Source of the DNA: Adenanthera pavonina
Lineage: Eukaryota > Streptophyta > Magnoliopsida > Fabales > Fabaceae
Reading direction: 5' to 3'
Assembly: GCA_026686845.1 (NCBI GenBank)
Contig: JAIVEN010000008.1
Coordinates: 31,996,501-32,060,500 of the forward strand
Length of the DNA: 64,000 nt
Each line of letters begins with the position of its first letter. Within the stretch, counting starts at the first letter, position 1. The notes under the pieces were generated by a model that was given only the letters and a program-made list of their open reading frames with translations, was not told the origin of the DNA and ran no database searches. This document shows positions 11,327 through 25,000 of the stretch, one piece after another. The position numbers and the translations under genes were made by a program.

Positions 11327-13187
11327 TATATATATCATAGCCCTAAACAAACACCTGAACACAAAGTAGTTCAAAGGTTGGTGGATCATTTAGTCAACAT
11401 TGCATGTGTTATTCATCTCAAAATTTAATTTGAATCATAATTCTCACATAAACTTACAGTTATTCCAATCCCAAGTTTGATGAATATGATGTGACACTGA
11501 GTTTGTTATCAGACTTCAAATTTTGGTATGCTGTACTTCAAACAATTATTCCAAGCTTATACATAACACATCAAAGATGCACTTGCTAGTACTAGCACAT
11601 TTGAGAATTCTTAATTGGTTAGTTTAAATAGCCCCAGACTGTGGAACAAAGCTATAATTGTATAAACCGTTGCTTTAATGTGTTAAATGCACAATAATTT
11701 ATTATTAATTATTTAGTCAAACCGTTGTTATATGTGTATACAGTTATCTTAGGATATTGTTAAATATGATTAGTGTATATACTGATCGAACTTGGAATAA
11801 TTGTAAATCCATGCGCGTTTGATTAAATGGTTCACCAACCTTTGGTATACACTAAGTTTTGTTATTAGAATTCAAACTTTGGTATACACTATTTCACATG
11901 TTTGCTGATATCCTTCACCAACCTTTGATAAATTGTGCATACCACCATCCTTAACCGTCCATCATCAGCCTTTGAGAATTTTTATTATTATACATTTTTT
12001 TGATAAAATGTTATTATATTTAAATAAAAAACCATTTCAATGTATATTTAAACTAATAATATACGGCACAATTTAATTTGATATATTTTTTGTATGTGTC
12101 AACTTTCATCTTTGTTAACCAAAAAGGCATTGGTGATGTAGAGTGTACGAGGACATATAGAATTCAAAATAGAAAAAACATAAAGACCCAAAACATGATG
12201 AATGACAATGGTTAAAAGCTAATAAGTATGTGTAACAATATTTAAATTATTATAAAAACATAACATAAATTCTTTTTTTTCAATTTAAAAAAAATTAAAT
12301 CACATAGAATTTCATTATATTGAGAAATTAAAATTCTCGTGTATTGAACATCACTTCACTTGAAATGCAAATTTTATTTATTGTTTTACTAATATTATTT
12401 GATTAATGAAAATAACAAATATAGAATTTTTGGTTTGTTAACAGGGACATGCAATGGGACAGCAGACGGCCAGGAGCATATTGGTGGGTGCAGTCTCGCG
12501 GGAAGAAGTTAAAGTACACTCGGCCGTACTTGATTGAGATAATGTTGTCAGACAACATCCAAATCTCAAATCTAACGCACCTAAACCCCCCGTCTTGGAA
12601 TGTTCATCCTGTTTATAGCAGGTAATCCCTCCTCCCCCACCACAATGCATGCTTGTCTCTCAATTACTAGGTCCAAATGCCATCCCAAGCAACACATATA
12701 TTAATTTCATAAACTTGATCCCATGAAAAGTAAAACTTACCATGTGTGAGTTTTTTTTTTATTACTTCAAGAAATTTTTAAATCTATACACTTTAAGAAA
12801 CTCCTATTCCTTTAGGGAAACTGATTCTCTGCAACAGATGTAATGTATGTTTGGGAACATTTTTATAAAAGTGATTTTGAGTAGAATAGATTTTACACAA
12901 GTGATTTTAGTTAGAATAGTTGTTGTGAAAATTAATTTATGTTTGAATGTTTTTACCTCAAAAGTGATTTTAAAAAATTAAACATGTTTAAATTATTTCA
13001 ATCAAAAGTACTTTTGAACGTGTAATAATTTTATGTTTACAAAATTGATTGGTAATTTTTACTTAAAATTATAAATTACAAATAATATGAAAGAAAACTT
13101 ATAAAACACTTTTAATTTTTAAACTAAATAAAATGATATTGTTATAAGGAACTTAATAATATAACATGACTAATTCTTTTCCAAATA

Positions 13188-14525
13188 TTATACAATTCGA
13201 TCTCTAATTGAATCACAAGTAAAATCTATATCTCTTGAAGAGGACATGGTTAGACTTAAGGATGATGTCCGATACTCATTAGTACGATCAGTATCTTCAT
13301 GCTCAACTATATTTTCATTTTCATAATGCAAGAACTTAGAATCTATTTCAAATTTCCTTCTAATGAAGTTATGTATGGCCATTGTTAAACAAACTATCTG
13401 AACTTGTGTATTAAATTTGAACTTGGGCATTTAACATAAAATTGCAAACCTATTCTTCCAAACTCCAAAAGCCCTTTCTATTGTACTTCTTAAGCTTGAA
13501 TGGAAATAATTGAATGTTTCATTGGGGTTAGCAAATCTATGAGTACACCTAAATTCTGGCAGGTGGTAGCACTTGCATTTATATGGACCAAGATATCCTG
13601 TTAGTGTTGGGTAACCAACATCTATCAAATAATATTTACTTAATAATCAATGAAAATTTTGTGAATCATTTATGATTTCAACTGAAATAATAAATACTTG
13701 TATTAACAAGAAACATACTAGGAGGCGGATGCGGAAAATTTATGGAAGGAGTTGTGAGGGCATTCTCAAAAACACAAGTATCGTGTGTGGTTCCTTCCCA
13801 TCCGGCTAATACAAAAGTAAAGCACATATCACATACATTGCATTTTGCATTGGATATCCTTTTCTTCCAATAAATCTTGGATGTTTGGTGGGACTAACAA
13901 TGCATGGGATATGGGTTTCGTCAATAGCTCCTATAGTGTTCATGAAAAATGGCCAATATCGGCAATCATGTTGTATTTTTGGTGATATATCACAAAATCT
14001 ACTATCTTGTGGCTTGATGTATCTCATTAATAGTCTAAGGCATACCAGTAGAACTTCATGAAAATGTCTACTTATAGTATCTCCTGAATGTTGAAATCTT
14101 TCTTATAACATCCTATTTCTAACCCCATGTCCAACTGTGTTCAAAAATACTGCAATCATTTCTTGCACTCCCATCCGCTTAATTTGTTTCAATCCATGTT
14201 CTACTAATTCAGTGTAAAGTTCATCAAATACCTTCTTCTCCATTTGAAACATCTCATAACAACAAATAGGATGGCCTTGTAAAATCTCATTCACCCATGA
14301 ATGACCTATATACTGACTAGTTCTTCCTGGCTCTTTACATAAGTATTTAAACGTATACAATCCAACTAGTGCACTCACTTGTACAGCCTGATTCAAGTTA
14401 TCATCAGAAGAGTCACTCATTTTATATTTGTACCTGTAAGTTGGAAAACAAAATAATTCTTTAAATAGTAGACTTCCTAAAAGTTCAATAATATTAGATA
14501 AACTCAAAAGCTCCATATAAAACAA
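13188..14525 (-). pseudogene. PIF/Harbinger (DDE_Tnp_4-type) transposase, broken
   Basis: Readable in order: EMFQMEKKVFDELYTEL (helical N-terminal part), VGHGVRNRM, ERFQHSG, HEVL...MRYIKPQ, GAIDETHIP (first catalytic Asp), GRKGYPMQN, WEGTTHDT in another frame, a probable intron at about 13639-13733, KYYLIDVGYP (second Asp), YHLPEF, NYFHSSLRSTIERAFGVWKNRF (catalytic Glu) and QVQIVCLTMAIHNFIRR. The D, D and E residues remain. There is a TAA stop at about 14103, just before ERFQHSG. A frame change lies near 13820, and another TAA sits just before 13430. The element cannot make its own transposase. Confidence 0.85.
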
Positions 14526-14741
14526 AGTTTATCAAACATATAAAAAGTGATTTTGTTCATACAGCAAAGTTCATAACAAAAAAGAAAAGAAGCAAAGTAC
14601 TAAACTAAAGCATAAATAACATCCTAAATTCTATAAGCTACAAACTTTAACCATTTCATCAATTTGTCCTCATGTGGTCTCAATTTAAAAAAAGATCTCC
14701 CTTTTCGTCGGGTCTGAAAGGAGTTCACAACATCAAGAATG

Positions 14742-15699
14742 CTACTTCAAATCCATTGTGATAGCCTCTATTGTGCCTAGTTCATCCATCGCTTGACCCA
14801 TAGATGTTTCAGCCTTTTGTTTTCCTCGTGACTCTTGGGCATAAACAATTCTACTAATTGTATCAACTAAATATCTTGCATTCGAGGCTCTCTGCTTTTT
14901 CTGTCTTTTAGAAGGTCCCGCCCTTTTTCTTTTTCCCATGCTTCTTTCACTAGAGCACCCTTGCGAAGTGTTTAAGTTAATATTTCCAAATTCAGTATTG
15001 ATTCCAGCACTAACTCCAGGAGTAGGATTTTGAAGCTCTTCCTCACTGTCCTCGGATCCTTCCTCTAAGTCTAAGGTAGGACAATACACATCATCATCAT
15101 CTTCTTCTCCTTCATTAGGTAATCTTTGAGATGAGGGTGCCCATGCTTGTTGTCCAATTGCCACCATACTTTTGAATAGAATTGTTAATTCATCTTTGAA
15201 CATGAGTCTTTTATATCTGTATTTTGCATATAGTGGATTTGCCTTCATGTTTACAACCAATCATTGTTATATATTACACAATAAATATAAAGCTTATAAC
15301 TCCAAATTCACAATTACATATCTCTTGCTTCTCAGCCCACCAGCTATCAGGTGCATTTACAGTATGCGTGTTAGGCTTCCATCCTAAACCTGTCTCTTTC
15401 TCAAACAATTTGCACCATGTCATCCACTCTTTTTTAAGGGAATCCAACTTACTTTTAAGTTGTCCCCTTTCATAGCTCCTATCGATTTGTTCTTTAAATT
15501 TAGAAACTATTTCTCTCCATGCTATTTTTGTATAAATAGTTCCATGCTGTTGCCCTTTATGGACTTGTTCCGAGCACAATTTGATTAAAATTTCAGTCGT
15601 CTTAATGTCCCAACTTGCCTTTGCCTTATCATTACTCATGATTCTATTACCAAAATATCCATAGTAAAAAAAAGATCCAAACCATTCATATGCGTGCAA
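14742..15699 (-). pseudogene. Myb/SANT-like DNA-binding protein of the Harbinger element
   Basis: The 5' part (15274-15639) reads as a Myb/SANT-like domain with spaced Trp residues (SWDIKTTEILIKLC, AWREIVSKF, LKKEWMTWCKLF, SWWAEK). This is followed by a probable intron around 15255-15320. A second exon (about 14742-15254) starts NPLYAKYRYKRLMFKDEL and continues into an acidic stretch, a basic GKRKRAGPSKRQKKQ nuclear-localisation-like cluster and a C-terminal helix. This is the partner protein that accompanies PIF/Harbinger transposases. It seems less damaged than the transposase, but I cannot fix its exact splice sites. Confidence 0.75.
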
Positions 15700-18458
15700 A
15701 CAAAAACATGAACAAGAAAAGGAGAAACTAATCCAACATCATAAATGAAGAAAAGATACTAATCCAACCAATACACATAGACAAATACCTATATTATAAA
15801 ACCAATTAAATTTAGCAACTCCAAATAACAAGGTGAAAAAGATGTTAATCCAACATCATATCCCACAATTAAATAACCACCACTGGAGCATATAGAATCC
15901 TCAAGTTTAATTTAACTATAAACCATGATTAAATTCCTCCCACAAATCTTACGCCACACACACACCTACATCTAAAGATCACAGAGCAAGACACATATCT
16001 TAAGATGACATGCATATTTTTTCAATAATTATGGTCTCAATCACATCCAAGTGCATTCAGTTTTTTCAATAAACACTACTACAACTTATCATGATTAAGC
16101 ACCTAACATTCAAATACATGGCATAATCATATTTTTTCATTGTCAATACATGATTCAGTGCACTCAGTTGAACATGCAAGTGAATTTAAAAAAAAAATTT
16201 GTAACCCCAAACAGTGCAATAATAAAATAAATAAATACAGAAGTTCTTGAGTTTTTTTTTACCTTGTGAGTGCCTGAAAAATGAAGGTCGGCCGTTGATG
16301 GAGGTTGATGAAGAAGAACAGAGGTGGTTGATGAAGAAGCTCGGACGTTGATGGAGGTCACACACCAATGGGATCTGCACACCGAGCTCGCTGTGAAGAA
16401 GGAGAAGATGAATGACGAAAACAAAGTCGCACACAAATCTGCACACAGAGTCACTGAATTTATAACAGAGGTCTGAGAGGAAAAGGATTTGTTACCATTA
16501 AATGCCCAGATCCGAGGTTGATGGAGGTGGCCGAGAAAACAATGGAACTCGCCGATTGAAGATGCTGGAGGTTGATGAAGAAGCACCAAGGTTGATGGAG
16601 GCCGTTGTCCATCAGATATGCAAATAGGGCTTGTGGTGAAGAAGGAGAAGCTTAAGGATAAAAACAGACATGTTGGGACCGGATCTGTAACACTGGACCC
16701 CATGAAGAAGTTGCCGTTGAAGGACAAGCTCCATGACGCCGGAAAAACAGCATGCCCTCTACCATTGAAACAGAGGTTGCCGATGGAGGAGCTCGAGACG
16801 CACACACCAAATGAAGCTCTGGGCTCTGAGTAAAGGGGGTCGTTAATGTATTCGTTGGGCAATTTAATTTTGGCATTAAATGCTCCAATGGATAAAAAAA
16901 TATTCTGCATACCGTAAAGGCTTCTTTCCTCAACTTATGCTCAAAATCTGTTTTGGATCATAATCTCTTTTTTTCTGAAGTGGTAGCTACAGTATCCAAA
17001 CATAATGAGAAAATTGGAGAATTACTTTTTAGGCAAAAAATTAAGGTTTGGGCTTTCTAAACGTGTTCGTAGAGTGCTACGATAAGAGAGAAAGACTTCC
17101 TACACAACCCCTTAGTCTTTCTCTCTCATCACCACACCATGCATCTACTTACTGCCATAAATAATCAAGATCTATTCCTCTAAAAATATTTCATGAATAA
17201 AATAGATAAGATAAACAGAAAGTAGTGGGTCCTATTAGTTTGGATTTCAAATGTATGGGATCCAACATTTTCTTTTTATCTGTGTCTATTTCACTAAGCT
17301 AAAGTATTTCAGAAAATTTAAGGTATAGGATTGGTGCATACATAGAAGTGTTGTGCCCCCAAACATGGGCGGCTCAAAGATTCTCTCACTCTATATCTCT
17401 ATTGTGTGGAGAAAGATAGGAAGATGTCACTTTTTCTGTTATTTCAAACACTTTCAATTTCAAAAGTTCATAACAAGTACAATCTTGCTAGTAACAAAAT
17501 TTTCAACACTTGACAGCAATATTATCATTCAAGGCCTCACCATCAAAGCGCCTGTCAATTCTCCAAACACTGACGGTATCGATCCAGGTCAGTTTATCTA
17601 TGATGATATTTGAGAATAATTTGGATTAATAGTTTGTTAAGGTGCTTATTATCAATACTTTTTAATAACAGTAAAAGATGTTTAAAAAATATATTTTCAA
17701 TTTGAATTAATATATTCCTCTTCCATTTTCACCAGATTCTTGCACAAACACTAAAATTGAAGATTGCTATATAATTTCTGGAGATGACTGTGTGGCACTT
17801 AGGAGTGGATGGGATGAGTATGGCATCAAGTTCGGATGGCCCACCAAACAATTGGCAATATTTCTCCGTATTGCGCCGCCATCAACTTGGGAAGCGAGAT
17901 GTCAGGAGGCATCCAAATGGCAGAGCTGAAGAGATCACAGCCATTCAAACAGAATCTGGGACCAAAATTAAAACGGCTATAGGAAGAGGAGGGTATGTGA
18001 AGGACATATACGTGAGGAGAATGACCATGCACACCATGAAATGGGCGTTTCTTATGACTGGTAATTATGATTCCAATGCTCATAAAAACTATGATCCTAA
18101 GGCCTTACCTGAAATCAGTGGCATTCATTATAGAGATATTGTGGTGGAGGATGTCTCCATTGCAGCTCTGTTGCAAGGGATTTCCAGTGACCCCTTCACC
18201 GGAATCTGCATCTCCAATGTGACAATCAAGATGGCGGCTAGGGCAAAGAAAAATTCATGGTCATGCAAAAATGTTGAAGGAATGACAAGTAGAGTCACGC
18301 CTCTACCGTGTCACTTGTTACCCGATCAGAAGCCGGAGCAACTTTCAGCTTGCAATTTCCCGGAGGAGAATCTACCCATTGATAAGTCGGAGCTTAAGAA
18401 ATGCTTTAACAGCGCAAAACATGCACAAATTATCAGTGGATTATTGAAAGTGTATTAG

Positions 18459-19099
18459 TATATGATACGTATGCTATCTATGTATGGCACTATGGCTTGT
18501 TTCTCATGTTATACCAGAAGGCATTGGTCAAGTTGAAAGAACAGAGATCTTTCACTGTACTTGATGGCCAGACACTGCTAAAAGTTTCCATGCTAAAATT
18601 ATTTAAGATTATGTTGCTAAAAGCTCTTCCATATAGATTCCTCTAGCTTCAGCATGAAGATCACAAAACAGAACTACTAGTGGCAAGGGGAAGGAAATTT
18701 CTGAAAACATTTCAAACAAACTAACTAGACAATATATTTCTCGTGTTTGTCATAGTCTAGAGGACAGAAAAACAGACAGTGTCAGTTTACTGCACTCATG
18801 TCATGTATGGTCCTAAGTCTAAGCTCAAAGATAGAAGTTCGATAATGCACCGACAAGAAGTCAGAGCTCTTAAATATCCTGTGAAAACGTTAGCAGAAGG
18901 CTGCTTAGCTTCTGATCCTTTACATGGAAGATCTCAATAATACAAGCATACATGAATGTGAGATGAGAGTTGAATCAAAGACATCTCACAACAATCTCTA
19001 GTTTTGCAATATATATCTTCTCTTATGGAGAACTGACAACCTTCCATCTAACCATCCAGAATATCACTAAGCATACACGAGAGCAGAGAATGTGAAATC
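18459..19099. other. Intergenic region between convergent genes
   Basis: Lies between the end of the plus-strand polygalacturonase pseudogene and the stop codon of the minus-strand MAP kinase. It should hold the kinase 3' UTR. I see no gene or repeat. Confidence 0.6.
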
Positions 19100-22000
19100 T
19101 CAGTGAATTGGTGGATCAGGATTGAACTTCACAGATTCTCTCCAGATAAGTTCCTTGATATCTTCTTCTGTGAATGTCGGTTGCTCAAAATCAAAACTAA
19201 AGGGTCTGGGGCAAATAGGCTCCTCATTAATATCGTGGAGAGGTGCCAAGTGTGGATGACATAGAGCCTCATCAACTGCAGTGTATCATGCGGAAAGGTA
19301 GCATCAATGAAATTATTGACACAAAAAACCATAATTTATCGAAGATTATTGCAAGAAATGTCAAAAAAATTTACCTCCTGGGTGAGCTGATTTGAAAGGG
19401 GCAGAAAGTTCGGATTGCAGGCAAATGATCACGATGCCATAGCAATTTCTTATATTATAATTTTAAACATAAAAACAAATAACTAGCGTTTTAGGTGATA
19501 GTATGGACTTTTATACCAACGTAAATTTGAATTATAACCAACATTTTTTTGGACTGTCTAACCTAGCAGTAAGCCAGTAACCTATTTGACACCAAAGGGA
19601 TTAGGAGTTAAGACAGCCATATAAGTTATAACCAAAATAGGCATAGGGCCCACTCAAGCCAAATCCAAACAGATAATTGGTCTGGCTGTTCTGATCTAAC
19701 CAATCTAGAAGTTAACCAAACAGTGCTTATGACAAAGCTTTCAGAATCCCCTTCTAAGAAAGTTAAAAAAAATGAAGAGCTATCATCAGATCTAAATACT
19801 CTCTCTTATTATGCTTCCCATGGTTTTAAGGTTGGTGCCTCAGTTGTTCCTCCTACAACTCCAGGAACAATAAGCTGTCCCTATTTAGTAAAATTGAATC
19901 AGCAAGGGCTATTTTACCTGTAATACGCCTGTTTGGATCAAAGACAAGCATCTTCTCCAGCAAATCAACAGCACCAGGAGATACGTTCCGAAATCTAGAA
20001 GAAAATTGCTGCTTTGGATATTGTGGAAGCTGTCTTACATATCTACGAGCATTATCACTTCGTAGAAATCCCAGGCTGGCATCATCAGGTGAACCTATAA
20101 GCTTTAAACAGCAAGGAAATTTGTCATCCTTTAGTTGCTTTTAAAGCCAGAGTCATTATGAAGGATATCAAAGCATGCCAAAGAATTAGAATGAGACTAA
20201 TAATGTTAGGGCCTACAAAAACATTATCCAAGACCCAGATCTACTCTTGCAAATTTTGATGGAAGGAAGCTGGAAACTATTGCTTCATCTATACAGTTCT
20301 CTTAACCTACTCTGTATTCATTGCTGACATTGGTGGTCTCCTCATAATCCAAAAAACACGAGGGAACAGAGGTAGAGAAAAATAGGTGACACTGGTGAAA
20401 CTACCCGAGGCTAAATCTTAAATAGAAAGTAAAAAGGGATCTCTACTTTTATCAGGAAAATAAAGGGATCTCTACTATTAATTTTAATTCTTGGAGCATA
20501 TAAATAGTAAGATAACGCAATTCATTTATACCTTTTTTGTTATATCTTCTAGAATATAACATTATTGATAGAAGAAATAATATTTTTCTTTTAACAGAAT
20601 TACAGTATAGTCTGCTTCTGCTGGAGAAATTCTTGTGCGGGCATAGTTCATATGTGCCAGGCTCCAATATAAAAAATAAAGCACTTAAATTCTATTGAAG
20701 TTCAAAACTTGAATTTTCATGTTCATTTTTCTAATTATTGACATGGTGCATGTGGACCGTTTCTACCCAAGAATTTCTCAGTCTGCTATACACCTGCTCC
20801 TCTTACTCTTAAATTTCCTAAAATTCAAAACTACATTCAACATCTGCCTTTAGGAAATAAACCTTATTCTCACATTAAACTCCCTGACTCTCGTCAACTA
20901 ATGCTCAAGAAAACTCTGGTCAATTGAAGGAAATGAGCCCAACGGTTATAAACCAATCAAGGAACCAATGACAAGCACTATTTATCAAGCTTTGACACAG
21001 TAACTTCAGAATTACTTACAATACTTCTTTTGACAAGTGGAATATCTAACATCAGAATCTTTAATCCAACAAAAACAATCAGGATATGCTTGCAAATCAG
21101 AAGTGAGAAGCAAGAAATTTCCTGTGAGTCCTCTTGCAAATACCTCTGTGATTAGTCTCAGCTGATGAACATAATCTTTGCCAGGGAAGAGAGGCTGTCT
21201 TGTCATGATTTCACCAAGAATGCAGCCCACAGACCATATATCAATGGCTGCAGTATATTCTGAACAATTAAGAAGCAATTCTGGAGCTCGGTACCATCTA
21301 GTAACCACATACTCAGTCATAAAATCAGTTTCAGATGTAGTTCGAGCAAGACCAAAGTCTCCAATCTTAAGGTCACAATTGGCATTTAACAGCAAATTGC
21401 TAGGCTTTAGATCACGGTGCAAAACATTTGCTGAATGGACATATTTGAGACCCCGTAACAACTGATACAGGAAATACTGGAAATATATAGATTTTATCAA
21501 TGGCTGTAAGACAGAAAGTATAAATACATTTAATATCTAAATTACATAATCCCATGCATATTGGGTGTTATTTCACTACAAAACAAGATAATTTTGAAAT
21601 AAAATTCCAAGGTAATTCAGTATATAGGATCACACATAAATAGTAAAAATATATTTTCTTTCAACTTAGATTACTCACACTTTCCTTGGGAAATGCCCAA
21701 GTTACATGATCCCTCCCTTTAGTTTTACCAAGCACAACATAATAATAGGCTTTGACTATATAAACTTATTATTGATCCTCCACTACAAAACCATATTTCT
21801 TGATCATTTTCCTTTTGAATTTTATATTCCAACAGTCTTGGCAGCAATGCAGCAACAGGGGAGTAAATTAATCAAGCCATTGAAAGACAAAATATGATAG
21901 TTAAAATGAGCTCTTTCAACTAAGTAATTGGGAGATGCACAGTGGACATTAAAAGTAATTTTCCAATTAAAAATAGTTGAAGTGCTGACCCGACAATGAT

Positions 22001-25000
22001 CATCAGTCAATGGTTGATTGGAACGTATTATTTGATGCAAATCAGTGTCCATTAACTCATTAACCATGTATACATCATTGAAGTTCTCCCTCTGTGGAGG
22101 TCGTATAATGTCTTTGAGGGTCATCACCTGCACTTGAGAAATAATTGAGCAATTAGCAGAATATGCAAATTGAATTCAGATAAAATAGAAGTATCAAAGT
22201 CCAAAAATGAATACTCAACCAAGCAACCTTTGCTTGTCAACAACAGCTTCAACCCAAAGGCTTAGTTTATGAGAGGTGTAGAATTGATTTTATTAACATT
22301 TCCCAAGAAATATTCTTGGACACTACAAAGCCTAACTTGGATTGAAGAAAAGTAATTTGTTATCAATAAAGTATATGAAATTTGACTAAATATTTTATCA
22401 TTATAATTAAAAGGTCCTCCATCACTAGTTACATTTGGAAAGTTTTCTCATGATTGCATATATTTAGAAGTAAAATAAATAAATAAAGAAGTTAATAGTT
22501 CAAACTACCAGAAATGGAAAAACAGTTTTCCCTTAACAGCCATTGTTACGAATAATTGGAAATTGAGTTAGTTACAGAGTAGAGTTGAGTTAGTAACTGT
22601 CAGAAGGTTCTGGGCGAGAAGGTTCTGTAATTCTGTTAGCCCCTGTACAGATCAGGTGTGAATGGAATAACTCTCTCTCCCTCTCTCTCTCTCTGTTTCT
22701 GGTAACAATTTGGTATCAGAGCTATCTTGAATGTTATCTTCGCAGTATGACAGGGGACTTCCCTAAACAGTGGGTCAAATGACTTCCTCTAGCTGAATGA
22801 TAGTATAATACCACTTACCATTCAGCTATCAGCGTGACTCCATTTCAGGCTGTTCATGGAATTCCTCCCTTGCTGGTGACTCTTCTACTGACCTCGTTGA
22901 CAAAACTTGTCTCAATTGCGAGCTTACCATTTAATTACTGAAACATCACTTGCTGAAAGCTCAACATTGTACGGTTCAACAAGCTAACAAACATAGGTCT
23001 GAAAGGACATTTTCTGTTGGTGACATGGTGTATCTTAAGCTGCACCCTTTTAGGAAGAATCTTATCAATAATTCTTCCATGCATAAGTTGGCTGCAAGAT
23101 ATTTTGGTCCTTTCAAAGTGATCAAGAAGATAGGACCAGTGGCTTATGAGTTAGAGTTGCCTCCTTCCACTAGGATGCGTCCTGTTTTTCATGTTTCACT
23201 CCTAAAGAAATATGTTGGTGCAGGTATTCCTATTTCTACAGAGCTTCCTACAGTTGTGATGACAATGGTCAGTTTGCCTTGGAACCTGAGGAATTATTAA
23301 GAAGGAAGCTAGTCAAACGTGGCCACCTTCCTCTAACTCAGGTTTTGGTTCGATGGAAGCACACCAAGGCTGAAGATGCAACTTGGGAGGACTTAGCTGC
23401 TTTCCAACAGAAATTTCCTGATTTTTCCACTAATCCTTCTGCATCTACTACTATCCTTGTGGACAAGGATGTTTTTTAGGGGAGGAGCATTGTTACGAAC
23501 AATTGGTAATTGAGTTAGTTACAGAATAGAGTTGAGTTAGTAACTGTCATTCTAGGCAAGAAGGTTCTATAATTCTGTTAGCCCCTGTACAGATTGGGTG
23601 TGAATGGAATAACTCTCTCTCTCTCTCTCTGTTTCTGGTAACAACCATAGTCAAAACAAGCAAAACAATGCCAATGAGGAAAATAAGGTCTAAATGTGAG
23701 AATGCGAGTAACAGTTTAACTAAAATTACATTTTCATGATCCATATGTCGAAGAAGTTTAATTTCTCGTAAGGTCCTTTTGGCATCTATTCTGTTGTCAA
23801 ATGCATTGCCAACCTTCTTAATGGCAACCTCCTCACGTGTCTCCGCATTCACAGCAGCACTGAAGGAAATGAAAAAATAATATTGTCCTTCACATGGTTG
23901 ATTACAGAATATAAGTCACATAATGAGAAAAAGACATTCTTATCAAATAAAAAACTATAAAAAAACCATCCAAAATATATACATGATCCTCAGTTTTAAA
24001 CTCCCCATGATATTGTTCCTCATAGTTTATAAATCAACTCAGCACAGAGATACCAAAAGAATGATTCCATTGTGTTCTACATTTAAACTCAAGAAGAATT
24101 GTAGCATCAAAGCATTTAACTGGACAACAGGAACGAAATTAGAAAAGCCATCAAAGCATATCCAATAATTGACATTCACAGAAAGATTTCTTGCTTTCAA
24201 AAATGTTGGAATGGGAACAGTCAAATTTGGGCAGTTCCCTTATATCAGATTAACATGAAAAGTTTAGATTGCCATCCATGTTTGGGTTTCTTTTCCCCTC
24301 TTTTGGCCACTGAAAGGAACCTTTTCCGGAAAGTTATGCCAATAGAGCAATCAATCCGAAAAACCCAATGATTTTCCCCTCTGACCTGCGGTCATTGGCA
24401 TCATGCTTCTAAATGCAATTTTGGGGCTAAAATTTGCACTAGTAAATGAATTGTCATCGTAACCACAGAAAAGATAGACTTATGAAAAATTATATTCCCA
24501 CTACATGTGACCAACGATTTAAATAGCTGACAACTAGCCTACTAGGGACGTTGCATATATCAATAACAAATGAATAACTTTTTTATCATCTTAGGCAATT
24601 GTTACTCTAACGACCAAGAAAACACAATATATTTGAGGAGAATAATTTGCTTGAGAAAGAATGATTTAAGTACACAGCGACAGTATTTGCTTTAATTTTA
24701 GGCCTGTTCTGATTCTCTTGAAGTAATCACTCACTGGTGATCATATTACAATATCCAAATCTGGGGAAAATCTAAATTTATTGTACAATTAAGGTTACTT
24801 GATTATTATCACAAGCATAGAATGATGAATTATAACTTTTTTTTAGCCATAATGAAGATGGATCCCTGTGTGCATAAAATAAGAGAACCGAAAAGAAAAT
24901 TTAAAATAGCTTAACCTAAGATTTTGATTAATGAGGAGTGAAGACCATAAGATGCATAACTTCTCGCATGCAAGTGCAGTTTACAATAACCACTTTGAAC

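Larger units (their letters stand above)
12846..17004 (-). mobile_element. PIF/Harbinger DNA transposon, degenerate
   Basis: Both ends share TATGTTTGG as an inverted repeat (left TATGTTTGGGAAC; right, in reverse complement, TATGTTTGGATAC). They are flanked by the same triplet ATG at 12843-12845 and 17005-17007, the 3-bp duplication size of this superfamily. Inside, on the minus strand, are the two genes expected for PIF/Harbinger: a Myb/SANT-like DNA-binding protein (14742-15699) and a DDE transposase (13188-14525). About 15.7-16.9 kb is non-coding by my reading. Confidence 0.85.
10554..18458 (+). pseudogene. Polygalacturonase-like (GH28) pseudogene
   Basis: Remaining exons: 10554-10674, 12445-12621, 17517-17587 and 17736-18458 (TAG stop). 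Conserved pieces are YGRG...GGRYRSLI-like sequence, NGT-DGQ, YTRPYLIEIM, NLT...PSWNVHPVYS, IQGLTIKAP, PNTDGIDP, GDDC, LGSEMSGGI, TKIKTAIGRGGYVKDIYVRRMTM-like sequence and DPFTGICISNVTI. It is broken in several ways. The N-terminal exons, including any signal peptide, are missing. One base is lost at about 12473, right after the DGQ codons, so YWW follows in another frame. In the last exon the frame shifts near 17870 with a short stretch missing, and again near 17920. Family role: hydrolysis of pectin in the cell wall. This copy cannot make a full enzyme. A PIF/Harbinger element lies between exons 2 and 3. Confidence 0.9.

Noticed and set aside
16164..16933. Open frames of 93-248 codons in the end part of the Harbinger element
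   Set aside because: The frame is Ser/Phe-rich from low-complexity sequence with no domain. It lies outside the Myb and transposase genes, and one frame uses a non-ATG start.
17353..17613. Plus-strand frame starting MPPNMGGSK as an extra polygalacturonase exon
   Set aside because: Only its 3' part (17517-17587) matches the family. A splice acceptor at 17516 joins in phase with the exon ending at 12621, so the upstream part is intron.
23923..24224. Open frames in MAP kinase intron 1
   Set aside because: Both are short, overlap each other on opposite strands and have no recognisable motif. The kinase exons account for the coding signal here.
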